From NCBI GenBank assembly GCA_963169105.1, contig OY720639.1, positions 94,810,559-94,874,558 on the forward strand: DNA of 64,000 nucleotides, written 5' to 3'. Shown here piece after piece: positions 48,150 through 58,364 of the stretch; position 1 is the stretch's first letter, and each line of letters begins with the position of its first letter. The notes below the pieces were generated by a model. The model ran no database searches and was not told where the DNA came from. It saw only the letters and a program-made list of their open reading frames with translations. The stretch is from Ceriagrion tenellum (taxonomy: Eukaryota > Arthropoda > Insecta > Odonata > Coenagrionidae). A program made the translations under genes and the position numbers.

Positions 48150-48477
48150 TCATTGGTCGTTCAATCATAAGATTGGTTAACTTAGGCCCTCCACGCTTCC
48201 CTATCTAATGCTAGTTCCCTTTCCTCCTGGTATCTCTTCCTATGTACTTTCCTCTTTATTTGGTCCATAAACTTATTCCTGTGTCTTCCTCTGGGGACTT
48301 TTCCCTCTATTTTACCTTCAATTATGTTCCTCACAAACCCATTGTCTCAGAGTGTGTCGAATTCATCTTGTTCTTATTTTCTGCATGGTATTCCATATGA
48401 TCCTTTCCTCTTCTACTCTTCTGTACACTTCATCATTTCTTATTTTCCGCGTCCTTTTCATCTTCTACATGTACTAG
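48150..48477 (-). pseudogene. RTE-like LINE 3' fragment cut by a mariner relic
   Basis: It is collinear with 47,041-47,400. Homology stops at about 48,477 where the mariner-like end begins, so the mariner may have inserted here, or the RTE copy was truncated at this point. Confidence 0.75.
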
Positions 48478-48810
48478 GGTAAGTCACTAAATAACTCGAA
48501 AAACTGGATAGAGGCAATTATAATCGAAGTAACTTCCTGGAATTTGCTTCACCTTTCTACATATTCACCCAGTCCATTCAAACACTTATCCCATCTCTTT
48601 ACATACCCTTGATAGCCGACAACAAAGAAGTATATTGTTTGCTGTCGTAATCAACGAGTAACCTCTTGGACTACGGCATCATCATTTTCAAAACTTCGAC
48701 CACAAAACGATATTTTAGGGGCCCGAAGAGATGAAAATCACTAGGGGATAAGTCGGTACTGTACGGTGGATGTCCGAAACGTTCCCAATGAAATGTTTCT
48801 GACTGATGCT
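48478..48810 (-). pseudogene. Mariner-type transposase C-terminal relic
   Basis: On the minus strand, through at least two frame changes, one reads HPPY-like and DFHLFGPLK-like remnants (present as VIFISSGPLKYRF), then an AVVQEVTR*LRQQTIYFF segment, then GYVKRWDKCLNGLGEYVER. The order SDFHLFGPLK ... WLRxQpxxFFxxGIxxLVxRWxKCI...GDYVE is the end of mariner transposases (third catalytic D just before HLFGPL). Only this C-terminal third is present. The edge ACTAGGGTAAGTCACTAAAT at 48,478 may be a terminal repeat. Confidence 0.75.
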
Positions 48811-49039
48811 AATGATGAAATGCTGAATTTTGCCTATTTATTTATTGACTTACATTGGTAAATAAGTGAATAACACAAGTAAATGGATGACAAGAAGACG
48901 CAGCAAAACTGAGATTAACTTGGGCACGTGATTAACTGTTTTTTACAAGATTTTTGCAGAATTGATTTAGCACTGTTTTGTTTTTTTTGACGCGTATTGA
49001 TTTGTTTTACCAGTTTTAATCAGTTTATTTGAAGTATTT
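48811..49039. other. AT-rich spacer
   Basis: Nothing recognised; possibly interior or flank of the mariner relic. Confidence 0.35.
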
Positions 49040-49225
49040 TTGTAGTAATTACACTGAATTTACAAAAAAATGTACAAATGCAATACTAAAACATAAAAAC
49101 AAACTCATGTAAAAGTAATGAGATATAAATATTGTAAAATGCACGCTATTTAATCAACTTTACAACTTTATGGTTTTGCTAAGTCATTCGTGGTTTATCA
49201 GCAGGTGCCTTTTATAATTTTTTAG
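49040..49225. repeat. Dispersed repeat family D, copy 2
   Basis: Inverted homologue of 14,056-14,235. TATCAGCAGGTGCCTTTTAT at about 49,196 is the landmark. Confidence 0.65.
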
Positions 49226-49604
49226 TTGTGTTTTTATTTAACACTAGCAAAAAATTAGCATTAAATACTATATATAAATAACACTAAAGAATTTATGAAA
49301 TAAACAAACGTAATATATGTGCATAACAACCATTCCATACTGTTGAAATCATGAAAGTAAATTGTACTGTCCATTGTTTATTTGCAAAAAAAAATACTCA
49401 CTAAATGGGTTTCGACAACATAATTTTTCAGCGTGCTCTTCATTCAGGTAGATGGGGAGGGTATATAACGTCGTAAAATTGTAGCCTGACAACCGAATCA
49501 ACAACCATATTGGTTATCCCTGCGCTTTCCCAATTTTCCTTTGGAATGGACGACTTAGCGGATGCGTAGCAAGAACATCTTCCATTTCTTTGAAATTTAA
49601 GGTA

Positions 49605-50190
49605 CATCTACATCTAGGAAATACCGTGCAAGCCACCACTAGGATGTGTGGCACGGGGTGGTACCACACCAGCAATGAACCCTTCATCCCAGCTGAAATC
49701 CGATCCACGCAGGTTCCCCCGGAATGCCAGGCGCAGGCCAAAAGCAGTCAGGACGGCAATACGCGTGCAAACCAGAAACTGGGATAGTGCCACATGGAAG
49801 AACAAGCTACCATGCAGTGCACTACTTAATTAAGCTACCATGCAGTACACTACTTAAGATACGACTACTGATTTTAATTACTGCGACAGATATATAGTTC
49901 TACAAGGAACTAAATCATGCAAGAGCCATATCATGCAGGAAATTTCATGCGAGGTTAGTAACTAATAATGATATTAGGATATTTAGCACAACTACAAAAA
50001 ACTATTTTACCTAGTCAGAGTCAAAGTGTCCTAGAACTGATATATTGCAACTATTATGGTCCCTTATTGTACTTGGAAAAAATGACATTTAAATCTATCG
50101 GTTCTGCCGTCTATTTCCTTTATCTAATGCATGTGATCGTTTCTACCATAATAGTTTGGCTCTTGCAAAATATGTTGAACATCCGGCAAA
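49605..50190 (+). repeat. Dispersed repeat family C, copy 2
   Basis: It starts with TACATCTACATCTAG and GCAAGCCACCACTAGGATGT and is collinear with the reverse complement of 3,490-4,045. It has an extra 28 bp tandem duplication (AAGCTACCATGCAGTGCACT... at about 49,802-49,857) that copy 1 lacks. Confidence 0.8.
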
Positions 50191-50394
50191 GGCAGGCAAC
50201 TCTTGAGACATAAATTAGTTACTTAGAGCTATGGATGGTCCCGATTTTAATCAATTTCTTCATGGGAATGCGGATCATTATTACTTTAAATAAATAAACA
50301 ATTATTATTATTAGGAGAGTTCGCATTGGCGAAGTTAAGTGCATGCTGATTTATTGCAAGTTATAGATGGAAAACATAGTATAATTGCTAAATT

Positions 50395-50930
50395 AGCGCG
50401 TTATCCCGCTAGCGCAGTAGGAAAATGAGGGTCAACGAAGATGGCGAACTGGCTTCAGCTCCTAGCATTGGCCATCCAGCAAGTGCCCTCTCCATACACT
50501 TCAATGGTCTAAAGTGGTAAAAGTATATTGTACTAAAATTCAACTTTTGTTCCAAATGATTTGGAAAATCCTGCTTCCTCTGATAGAATTTGTGACCTAG
50601 AGAAAACCAAAGTTAAGGCATTAAACATGCCAATTACTCCATGACTAACACTTTTTTATAGCCCAAAGGCGGACGGCAGCGCCATTACTCTGACACTATC
50701 TGACTTTGACTTCATTACTCGCAGCCGTTAGCTAATAGCTCAAAACAAAAAAGCGGTGAAATGCATGTAATGCATTAACAATAAATTTCCGAAGAGTTTT
50801 CGCCACTTAGCCCGCAAGCGCAAAGGGTAAATCGGGGTAAACCAAGATGGTGGATATGGTCCACATTACAGTTTCTAGCATTGGCTCACATAGCAAGTGC
50901 CCTCTTCATATACCGTAATGTTGCTTATGA
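50395..50930 (+). repeat. Family F copies 2 and 3
   Basis: 50,395-50,510 and 50,800-50,925 are related to each other and to 44,060-44,170 (reversed). Between them lies ~290 bp without recognised content. The spacing suggests a diverged tandem arrangement. Confidence 0.6.
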
Positions 50931-51167
50931 AAATGACTTGTGTAGTTGAAACGCAATGCGTCTTCATGTTGCTAATTAAACGGTGGACAGTGCAAAAACT
51001 CCTTTCATTGAAACAATATTGACTCAGGCACTTTATAGACCTGTTTCCATCTGTACTTACAGTGTTGCCGAAAACACAACCATTGAACTATGATCTCAGG
51101 TTTTCCCGGTGTATCAGTTGCAGGAAGGTTTCTCGGGTTTTCCACCGGTTGATATTCTGCATCTCTC

Positions 51168-51208
51168 CCGACGTTTCGAACAGCGACTTGCTGTTCATCC
51201 TCAGGGGA
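51168..51208 (-). ncRNA. Hammerhead-ribozyme-like motif, left arm of (d)
   Basis: It is the reverse-complement copy of 51,866-51,908, with the CTGAGGA complement at 51,198-51,204 and the GAAAC complement at 51,173-51,177. It has the same stems, so each strand of the palindrome carries one ribozyme-like motif. Confidence 0.6.
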
Positions 51209-51263
51209 TCTTCTGAATGCCGTATTCTCAAAGTGGTCCGGTATATATACATCCCGTTCATGG

Positions 51264-51524
51264 TCAGGTGTAATCTGATTGGCTCTCGCGTGTTACGCTT
51301 TTCCCGCCATTTTTGTCATATATAAAGGTGTTCACTATTGGTTTCCACGCATTGCTGATTTGAAACCCGGTGTCTCTGTTGATGTTGTTGCGGTTGATGC
51401 GGATGTGAATGGCTTCCTTGACGAGGCGGTCCCAGTAGCCATGTGCACGGCAGAGCAGTTTCGTCTCCTTCCATTGTATGGCATGGTCCTCATTGATACT
51501 ATGCTCTGCCACCGCGGATTTTTC
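51264..51524 (-). pseudogene. Penelope GIY-YIG endonuclease C-terminal part, left arm
   Basis: The minus strand encodes EKSAVAEHSINEDHAIQWKE, KLLCRAHGYWDRLVKEAIHI and RINRNNINRDTGFQISNAWK, then ends with a stop after SQSDYT. This matches the segment downstream of the GIY-YIG signature in Penelope-like elements (SALAEHxxxxxHxIxF...YWxRxxKEAIEIxxxxNNxNRDxGfxLSxxWxP), including the conserved H, E and N-N-x-NRD positions. The GIY-YIG signature and reverse transcriptase are absent. The frame is intact but N-terminally truncated at the palindrome centre. Confidence 0.85.
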
Positions 51525-51549
51525 CGGAAAAATCCGCGGATTCCAACCG

Positions 51550-51810
51550 GAAAAATCCGCGGTGGCAGAGCATAGTATCAATGAGGACCATGCCATACAA
51601 TGGAAGGAGACGAAACTGCTCTGCCGTGCACATGGCTACTGGGACCGCCTCGTCAAGGAAGCCATTCACATCCGCATCAACCGCAACAACATCAACAGAG
51701 ACACCGGGTTTCAAATCAGCAATGCGTGGAAACCAATAGTGAACACCTTTATATATGACAAAAATGGCGGGAAAAGCGTAACACGCGAGAGCCAATCAGA
51801 TTACACCTGA
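51550..51810 (+). pseudogene. Penelope GIY-YIG endonuclease C-terminal part, right arm
   Basis: It encodes the same residues as the left arm on the opposite strand, with no difference I can see over ~85 codons. Upstream of EKSAVAEH the frame runs into the palindrome centre and then the antisense of the other arm, so no functional start exists. Convergent or read-through transcription would produce a self-complementary RNA. Confidence 0.85.
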
Positions 51811-51865
51811 CCATGAACGGGATGTATATATACCGGACCACTTTGAGAATACGGCATTCAGAAGA

Positions 51866-51908
51866 TCCCCTGAGGATGAACAGCAAGTCGCTGTTCGAAA
51901 CGTCGGGA
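51866..51908 (+). ncRNA. Hammerhead-ribozyme-like motif, right arm of (d)
   Basis: TCCC then CTGAGGA (51,870-51,876), one extra T, stem II GAACAGC/GCTGTTC with an AAGTC loop, GAAAC (51,897-51,901), GTC, and GGGA pairing back to TCCC as stem I. Stem III is reduced to AC/GT. A minimal stem III is known for hammerheads in Penelope-like elements. The mirror copy is at 51,168-51,208 on the minus strand. Confidence 0.6.
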
Positions 51909-51968
51909 GAGATGCAGAATATCAACCGGTGGAAAACCCGAGAAACCTTCCTACAACCATTGAACTAT

Positions 51969-54289
51969 TTAAAATAAGTAATTACCATGGTAGGTATCAT
52001 TAAACGGGTAATAATTTTCATGTTACTTTTTTCTACGCCATTTTCATAAAAATTGGAAGAAGCAGCAATAAATCTGACGAGTTTCCATAAAAATCATGAT
52101 AAAAATGACACTTAAAAATTAATCCATAAATCATCCCTTTCCCCTTCTGTCATTTCAACCTTTGGTTACTTAATTCAACCGAAAATTTCCTCTTGAAGTT
52201 AGCATATCACAGAAGAAAAAAATGCCGATAAATTAAATTATGCGTGAAGGGTATAATGTGAGTTGTACAAAGAAATTTATGGGAGAAATCATCAATGGAG
52301 TGCGTTTGGCCTCGTCTGGACAAATTAAATACAAAGAAATTTGAAAGCTTCAATAGGCCGCAGTGGATGAATAGCTGAAGAAGGTCATGAATACAAATTA
52401 TTTTATCCTAAGAAACGAATACGAAGATATGTGGGCACAGAAAGTTTGTAATGGAACCTCAAAGCTTGAATTAGCAAAGAAATTTCAAATATCTTCATTT
52501 GTTTCGCGAACTCTCTTTCTTCCATCACTTCATATTATTATCTACCTCTTTAAATCTACCCATTTACCTGCGAGGAGTTATTTCTACATAATTCAATAAC
52601 AAATAAACCTAAAAAATCTCTCAAGTATTTGGATGTATGGTAAAATTTCCTCGGAAGCACACAGTGGATTTTTCCCATTTTTTTCTCATCTCGGGGTGAA
52701 GTTGCACTGAAAATTTTTTTATCCCTCAAAATGTGAACGCTTCGTTTACTGTTCGTTTCTCGTGAATGACAGATAAACATTATCCATGTCAACACACAAA
52801 TAACCTGTAGAATTATGTTATATCCGCGCGCGTGGTAATTCCCGTTGGCATTGCAATAATTGTATTTTTCGTTTGAGCCTTTCTCTCACAGCAAAGGAAT
52901 AGTTTGCATCCCATTAACCACCAAAACCCTTGATTTTCCTTCTGCTATTTGATGGGTGTTTAGGCACCTTCTCTTATGATACACAGCTTATTTGCTCTTA
53001 AAATTAATTTAAGTATGTGATTCCACCTCGTCGACAAATTCTCATTACAAAAATGCCGTTACCCGTGAGCCTGGACAATATTTCCCTAACTGGTACAACA
53101 TTTTAATATCTTATAGAAGATTCCGTTTTTAATTGGGTCAGCAGTTTTTTGTTATCTTACCGCAGGCACGGCAATGGCGCTCGTATGCAAAGACCTTTCG
53201 CATTTGCATTCAGTTCACAAGGAATATACAGCAGTTATCTCCATTTTTTCAACCTTATGAACGCGTAGTGGATACCGTTGCGTCTCATTTTTTCGATGTA
53301 CTTGCTTCCTCTTTATTCATCATGGGACAACCTCAAAATGTCCCATCATTATTTTGTTTTGTTCGAACGTAACAATACCATTACAGATTTACATTGTCTC
53401 TGGGATTGTTTTTCTTTTGGAGAGTAATCATTTTAATTCTACTTATAAATGATCAAAATAGTTTCCTTTGTACTCTTTTTCATTACTGTTACTGTAGTCG
53501 AGACTAAATGCATTTAAACCAAACAATGAAATTTTTTGCCGATCATTTCTTTATCTTTGCCCTAAATTGTTTCCCTACCTTTGAGTAACTGGTGTTGATA
53601 AAGAAGGAACTCATTTAAAACTTGTTAAGGAATGGTTATTATAGAACGCGGAGGTGGAATATTTGTTTAAAAGGAATGAGTAAAGGTCTTTTATTTCTAT
53701 AGGGTGATGATACTTCACTTTGTATTGTACATGTTATGCTTGCTTGTAATTAATTCACTTTAAATTCTTTTCCTGAACAAAGGATCATGTTACATTATTT
53801 ATGTATCATCATCTTATAAAACTATAGCTATCTCTGTTAATTGCAGTGACCATAATCATATTCTGCTGTATGTTCCGGCATCATCAATGTTTTTTCTTAT
53901 TTTTAATATTTTTGGTATCCAATAATACAGTTATTAGTAATTTGCGGAACAGTGACTGCTTTTTGTTGTTTTCTATAGTGATGTGATTTTGTGAGACAAA
54001 GAAGAGCCGCTCAACGCCAAACAGGATGTTATCATAAGGGGAGCCTATGTCCGTCGTTTTGAAATTTTCAAATATGTTACTTTGTGTATATGCTAATACG
54101 AGGAACGAATAAAAAAATTTTTAAAATTTGTTCTGAGAGGTCTTTGCCCAGAATGAGGTCACTATTTTCCCCCTGCAACCCAACACTTGTCAACAGTACA
54201 TGAGCTCAGATAATCATAACCGGGAGTCATAAATCTCATAAGAGCCATCTTTTTCTTTTCGAAAACAGAATAAACTAACTTAATTACTG
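51969..54289. other. AT-rich spacer, no supported gene
   Basis: Frames up to 79 codons (for example 52,556-52,795 minus and 53,133-53,372 plus) have no recognised domain. No structured repeat was seen. Confidence 0.45.
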
Positions 54290-54990
54290 TGTCATTATGT
54301 CCGTAGTACATGTATAGGAATGCAACACGGCATAAAATATCATCAATAATGGTTTGTTTAAGAAGATCCAGGTTCAGAAAAGACACTCTATGCCTAGGAG
54401 TTATATAACTAAGTTACCCTAATTTAGGCTGTATTTGCAATGAGAGCATAGAAAAATCTTGGGCTAAAATTAAAATACTACCCGAGAGAGACAGTATTGG
54501 TTGGTTTTTTTTGTATAAATTAACTGTTAAATATTATGTTGGAAGTTTATCCGAAACTTATTTCCCTCCTGTCTTCATCATATTTTCATTATGAAGACAG
54601 CGCCTCCGAAATATAAGTCGTCGTCGAAAAATAATACGCGTCATTGTGACCGCCGTAGTGCATGTATAAGAATGTAACAAAGCATAAAATATCATCAATA
54701 ATGGTTTGTTTAAGAAGAACCCTTGCAATATGCTCGGACAAGACAAAAACGTCTGCCAAGAAGTTATGTAACTAAGTTACCCTAATTTAGGCTGCATTTG
54801 CAATGAGAGCATAGAAAAATCTTAGACCAACATTAAAATACTACCTGAGGGAGACAGTATTAGTTTTTTTTTCGTATAGATTAGCTGTTAAATATTATGT
54901 CGGAAATTTATCCTAAACTTATTTCCCTCCTGTCATATTTTAATTATGAAGACAGCGCCTATGAAATATACGTCACAGTGACCGCCTGAT
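54290..54990. repeat. Two-copy tandem repeat, ~355 bp period
   Basis: 54,290-54,645 and 54,646-54,990 are collinear. Both contain ATCATCAATAATGGTTTGTT, GTTACCCTAATTTAGGCTG, CAATGAGAGCATAG and TTATTTCCCTCCTGTC. The first unit ends with a 9 bp stem hairpin (TGTCTTCAT/ATGAAGACA) that the second has partly lost. Unit identity is ~85-90% by eye. No coding signal. Confidence 0.75.
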
Positions 54991-55052
54991 CATTGACAAA
55001 TTTACGTTTCTTCCGCGGTTGAATTATTGATGTAAACAGCAAAAAGCCATAT

Positions 55053-55248
55053 GTTACAACACTAATTGGTACGGAGGCTTCCGCGGTTATTTAATGACCG
55101 TATTCTCTCTTCGTATGAGATGCAGATCATTTTCTGATCTGCATCTCATTTAGGACCTGACGAAGCCAGCTGGAAGGCAGGCGAAACTGTTGTCCCTCAA
55201 AAATGGATCGACGCGGCAAAAACCCGGAGAGAATACGGTTACAACACT
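55053..55248. mobile_element. Fold-back element (e), 11 bp TSD
   Basis: GTTACAACACT occurs at 55,053-55,063 and 55,238-55,248. A ~33 nt tail follows the left TSD, then the arm ACCGTATTCTCTC (55,097-55,109) whose exact complement lies at 55,227-55,239. Inside is a second perfect hairpin, ATGAGATGCAGATCA with its complement around a 5 nt loop (about 55,114-55,148), followed by a complete hammerhead-like core. The tail read outward has CCGCGGAAGCCT, as in the 58 kb element (CAGTGGAAGCCT). It is 174 bp with no coding. Confidence 0.75.
55157..55195 (+). ncRNA. Hammerhead-ribozyme-like motif in element (e)
   Basis: CTGACGA (55,157-55,163), one extra A, stem II GCC-A-GCT / GGC-A-GGC closed by a GGAA (GNRA) tetraloop, GAAAC (55,183-55,187), then TGTTGTC with the cleavage triplet GTC. 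The core is intact and the stem II fold good. Stem I pairing around it is weak. It is the clearest core among the short elements. Confidence 0.6.
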
Positions 55249-55397
55249 TATTGTAAAAATTAATCCTTATTCCTGAGGCCTGCGGAAACATATTTACTTT
55301 CAGTAGCCAAACAGAGTCGTGAAATAAAAGAGCGAGGACGTCTGCGGAAGCATTTTCGGGCGTGGTATACTTTCTCCTTAACGATATGTTTTAATTA
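55249..55397. other. Short spacer
   Basis: Nothing recognised. Confidence 0.35.
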
Positions 55398-55716
55398 CTG
55401 TAAGTCCTCGATTTACGTCGGAGATGCGTATGGAAGAAGAGCAACGTAATTCAAAACAACGTAAAATGGATCCAGATATCTGTGACCACTTTAATCCCGC
55501 GATAAATCAAGGCGTTAATTTAAAAAATCGTTTTTTGCCTTTATCCCAATAAAAAATAGCTATTTCAAATAGGATGATTATGCCTCAGTTATCAAAAACG
55601 CAAGGATATGCACGCACGGTCTATTTTATTAGCATTAAACAGGGAAAACTTTGTCGACGACCCTGACCCTTGTCATTATGGGCGTAACATCGTATCAGAC
55701 GTAAATCGAAACTACG
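55398..55716. mobile_element. Pogo/Tigger-like MITE (tentative)
   Basis: The left end TGTAAGTCCTCGATTTACGT and the right end (read on the minus strand) ACAGAGAGTCCCCGG ... TCGATTTACGTC are related inverted termini, ~320 bp apart and next to TA dinucleotides. Tigger/pogo elements have TA targets and termini of CAGT...CTCGATTTACG type. There is no transposase, though a 81-codon frame spans the middle without a domain. Confidence 0.5.
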
Positions 55717-55989
55717 CATACCGGGGACTCTCTGTATTTAATAACTTTGCTGTCGTTATTTTCATTTATCAATCGAAGAACATTAATTTGCCTAAATATG
55801 CGGCTTGTTCTACCTCTATACCTTCAGCTATGCAAACCTGTCCCTCAATATAAAGTGTTGACAATATACGATTTTACTGAATATAAAAGCTAAAAGCTCG
55901 AGGTAGTTGGTAAAAACTGTTTGCGCCGGAGTGGTTCGCAACAACGGTAGAGCGCATTTTCCTCAAAAAAATGAGAATGATTTTTTTAA
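55717..55989. other. Spacer
   Basis: Nothing recognised. Confidence 0.35.
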
Positions 55990-56340
55990 AATTGATTTTC
56001 ATGGCGTGGTGTATGAGGCAGTTTCATAGGAGCAACGGTCTCATGTAAACGCGTCCCTTCGCGTTCTCCCCTCCCGATCCACCTCTCTTATGGCGGACTA
56101 TCCGCAAAAGTTTCGATCGCAAATCCTTCCCTTGCCCTTTCACGCACGAATAGGTTGGGAGGGGGAGGGAGATTCGCAGTTCAAGGCCGGCGGCGTCGGC
56201 GGTAACAAGTGAACTCGGCCGTCCGTAATCCGCAACACGTTGCCAGGAACGGAGAGAAGAGGGGCACGGTATAAAGCTCCTTTTTCGGCACGATTTCCCG
56301 TCCTTTTTCTTGGTCGGTTGGTCGACTATTTTTGGAAGCG
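55990..56340. other. GC-rich block with TATAAA, possible promoter
   Basis: A CpG-rich stretch (GGCCGGCGGCGTCGGCGG at about 56,184) is followed by GGTATAAAGCTCC at about 56,268. The combination resembles a core promoter, but no downstream coding exon can be supported, so this is only a possibility. Confidence 0.3.
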
Positions 56341-57349
56341 AATGATAACGGAGGTAATTTGCGTCATGAGAATCGAGTTGGTGTAACGGATAGTATAGTG
56401 GCTTCCCGTCCCAAACGCTTTCTACTGTAGAACTTCTTGGATGAAACTGTCACTCTGCGGACGTTTCGGAACGTACGACAAACCTATCCTTAAGACGGCT
56501 GTATGCCATGGCCGAAAATGCTTCCAATGAAGTCCACGCGCTATATTTCACGACTCTGTTTGGCTACTGAACCCTTAGAGTGCCGGGGAGCACTATCGCT
56601 CTCCTCCTGTCTCTCGCGAAAAGTGCCAGGAGGTGCGATAGCGCTCCTTCTGCAATGTCACTCTTAGATGCTGGTATTTTACTGATTGTTCACAAATGGC
56701 ACCAAAATTCAAATTACTTATGAAGCTTAAAGCAAAAATGCCTCGGCAATTTTAGCATAGTACCTAGAAAATCGGTTGCCACTCAAAGGGTTAAAGTAAA
56801 TCTATTTGTGCAGGCCTCAGTACTAAGGAGTAATTTTTACATTAAATGTCGTCACTTTTCCCTTATCGCTGTTTACATTACGATTTGAACCATGGAAGGC
56901 GATTGCTATGATTCGTACGACGCATATTTCTGAAATTTTCTTGTCTTATTGTATGCACGAATCCTTCTACTCTACTGATGATTATCAAAATACAAAAACA
57001 TTACGAATAAAAAGTCATATTGAATGAGTAATAATATGGATTAATATTTACAATAAGTTTCGTCACTTTTCGCTTTATTCTGTTTACTTAACTATTTAGA
57101 CAGCGAAAGAAACGTGAATTTATCGATAAACAAGCAATCGCTATGACGCGTACGACGTATATTTATAAAATCCATTACAGTTATTGTAAGTAACAAGCCT
57201 TTCACTCTATGAAGGGTTATAAAAAGTTTGAACATTACGTACAATAAAATCACATTGAACATTCTTGTGAACCCTTGCAACGCATTTTCCACTGTGTCAT
57301 CGGTGGCGCAGTTGACCGGGGTGGGTAATGGAGGGGAAGGGGTAGATTT
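56341..57349. other. Spacer, no supported gene
   Basis: The segments 56,820-57,000 and 57,040-57,250 share short similar strings (CGTCACTTTTC.CTTAT, ATGATTCGTACGACG-like and ATGACGCGTACGACG-like), suggesting a diverged ~220 bp local duplication. A TAGTATAGTGG string at 56,391 looks like a tRNA box A but has no partner box B. Confidence 0.4.
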
Positions 57350-57644
57350 CTCTTAGGCTGCGGCCGATACCAGAACTAAAAGGGAGTTTTTGGCCGAAAT
57401 ATACAGCCCTCTTAAGAGTTGGATGATGCCGACGACAGGTTTCTCTCTAACACTTCTTCCAATCCGCTATCATCAAGTCAAATTTTCCTAACGCCTCCAA
57501 AGGTATTAGATGTCGGTTGCCATCTCAAAATAACCAATCAATCGCTTCCGTTAAGAATTGTTATGTGCGAAGATTTGTGAGAGATGGATTAAATGGAACA
57601 CGGAAAAAAGGCATTGATGAAACAAGTAAACAATCTTGTCCGCA

Positions 57645-57835
57645 TTGGCAGCATGTTTGCGGAGGATAGATGGATAGATGAGGAATTTATATTAATGCGG
57701 ATGGTGAAAGGAAGGTCATAGGTGCGATGAGGAGCATATCAAAGAATATTTTTGTCTGAAGAAGCCAAAATTTCTGTATACAAAAGTTTTCTTCTCCCAA
57801 CATTATTTCATGGCAGCATAACCTATATGAACAAT
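57645..57835 (+). pseudogene. LINE C-terminal fragment
   Basis: The plus strand encodes IGSMFAEDRWIDEEFILM and, after a stop, LSEEAKISVYKSFLLPTLFH followed by GSITYMN. This corresponds to the LINE region YLGSxFTEDGxxDxEIxxR ... SxEAKxxVYKSxLLPTLxYGSExW. It is degenerate and only ~60 codons long. Confidence 0.65.
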
Positions 57836-57847
57836 TAACACGCTCCA

Positions 57848-58364
57848 CTTTAAGTAGTGGTTCCCAACCCTTTTTATACGCCGCACTTAGAAAAGTTTAC
57901 TAGTCATCCTACTACTTTAAGTATTTATTTATTTAATAATTAAAGTTACTTTAAATTAATTCAAATTTGTATAGAGGTTGATTCTTCCGTTTTTTGTAAT
58001 TTCAGCCTTATCGTTCCATCTTGAGGACAACATTTCGCCGGCTATTCTGCAGGATATCTCAGGACTTCTACAAGCCTGCAGGATAGTTGGCGAAATATTA
58101 TCCTCAAGATGGAACGACGTGGCAGAGTCCCCGAAAAAGAGAAGTATCAACCTCCATCCAAGCCCAGTGGAAGCCTTAATCACAACAAATTTGTAACGTA
58201 AATTTCAGTAATAAATGAACAGAAATGAAATATTTGAATAAATTTAATCAATTTTAAGTTGTATTCAACCTACTTAGAATTAGTATGAACAAAATACTAA
58301 ATTGTTATCTCACATCCCTTTGGATAGCTTCTCGCACCCCTGGTTCGAAAATACTGCTTTTAGG
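57848..58364. mobile_element. hAT-like element with diverged ends
   Basis: The left end AGTGGTTCCCAACCC and the right end, read on the minus strand, CAGTATTTTCGAACCAGGGG, resemble CAGTGGTTCTCAACC-type hAT termini. The flanking CTTTAAGT and CTTTTAGG agree at 6 of 8 positions, consistent with an old 8 bp TSD. Length ~500 bp including the later insertion of element (f). No transposase is encoded. Confidence 0.55.
57962..58195. mobile_element. Fold-back element (f), 10 bp TSD
   Basis: CAAATTTGTA occurs at 57,962-57,971 and 58,186-58,195. The left arm starts at the TSD (57,972-58,053), the right arm is 58,075-58,152, and a 33 nt tail (58,153-58,185, containing CAGTGGAAGCCT) precedes the right TSD. 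On the minus strand 58,025-58,062 has CTGAGAT...GAAATGTTGTCC, a hammerhead-like order with two core deviations. The segment ATGGAACGACGTGGCAGAG in the right arm matches ATGGATCGACGCGGCAAAA in element (e), so the two are family members. Confidence 0.75.

Larger units (their letters stand above)
51076..51968. mobile_element. Palindromic Penelope-like element (d), 16 bp TSD, 406 bp arms
   Basis: ACAACCATTGAACTAT occurs at 51,076-51,091 and 51,953-51,968. After the left TSD comes a 30 nt tail (51,092-51,121), then arm 51,122-51,527, a 19 nt centre, and arm 51,547-51,952, which ends against the right TSD. By eye the arms are identical reverse complements. Each arm holds a hammerhead-like motif near its outer end and, inward, the C-terminal half of a Penelope GIY-YIG nuclease. 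The centre repeats CCGGAAAAATCCGCGG. The TSD argues against an assembly artefact, and the arm identity argues for a recent insertion or gene conversion. The tail read outward contains ACACCGGGAAAACCTGAGAT, like that of the 23.2 kb element. Confidence 0.85.

Noticed and set aside
51076..51968. Palindrome as an assembly or library fold-back artefact
   Set aside because: A chimeric fold-back would not create a matching 16 bp direct repeat in the two flanks, and smaller elements with the same layout occur at seven other loci. Long-read confirmation would still be useful.
56385..56460. Possible tRNA starting with GGATAGTATAGTGGC
   Set aside because: The start resembles a tRNA D-arm/box A, but no box B follows at the right spacing and no cloverleaf can be drawn.
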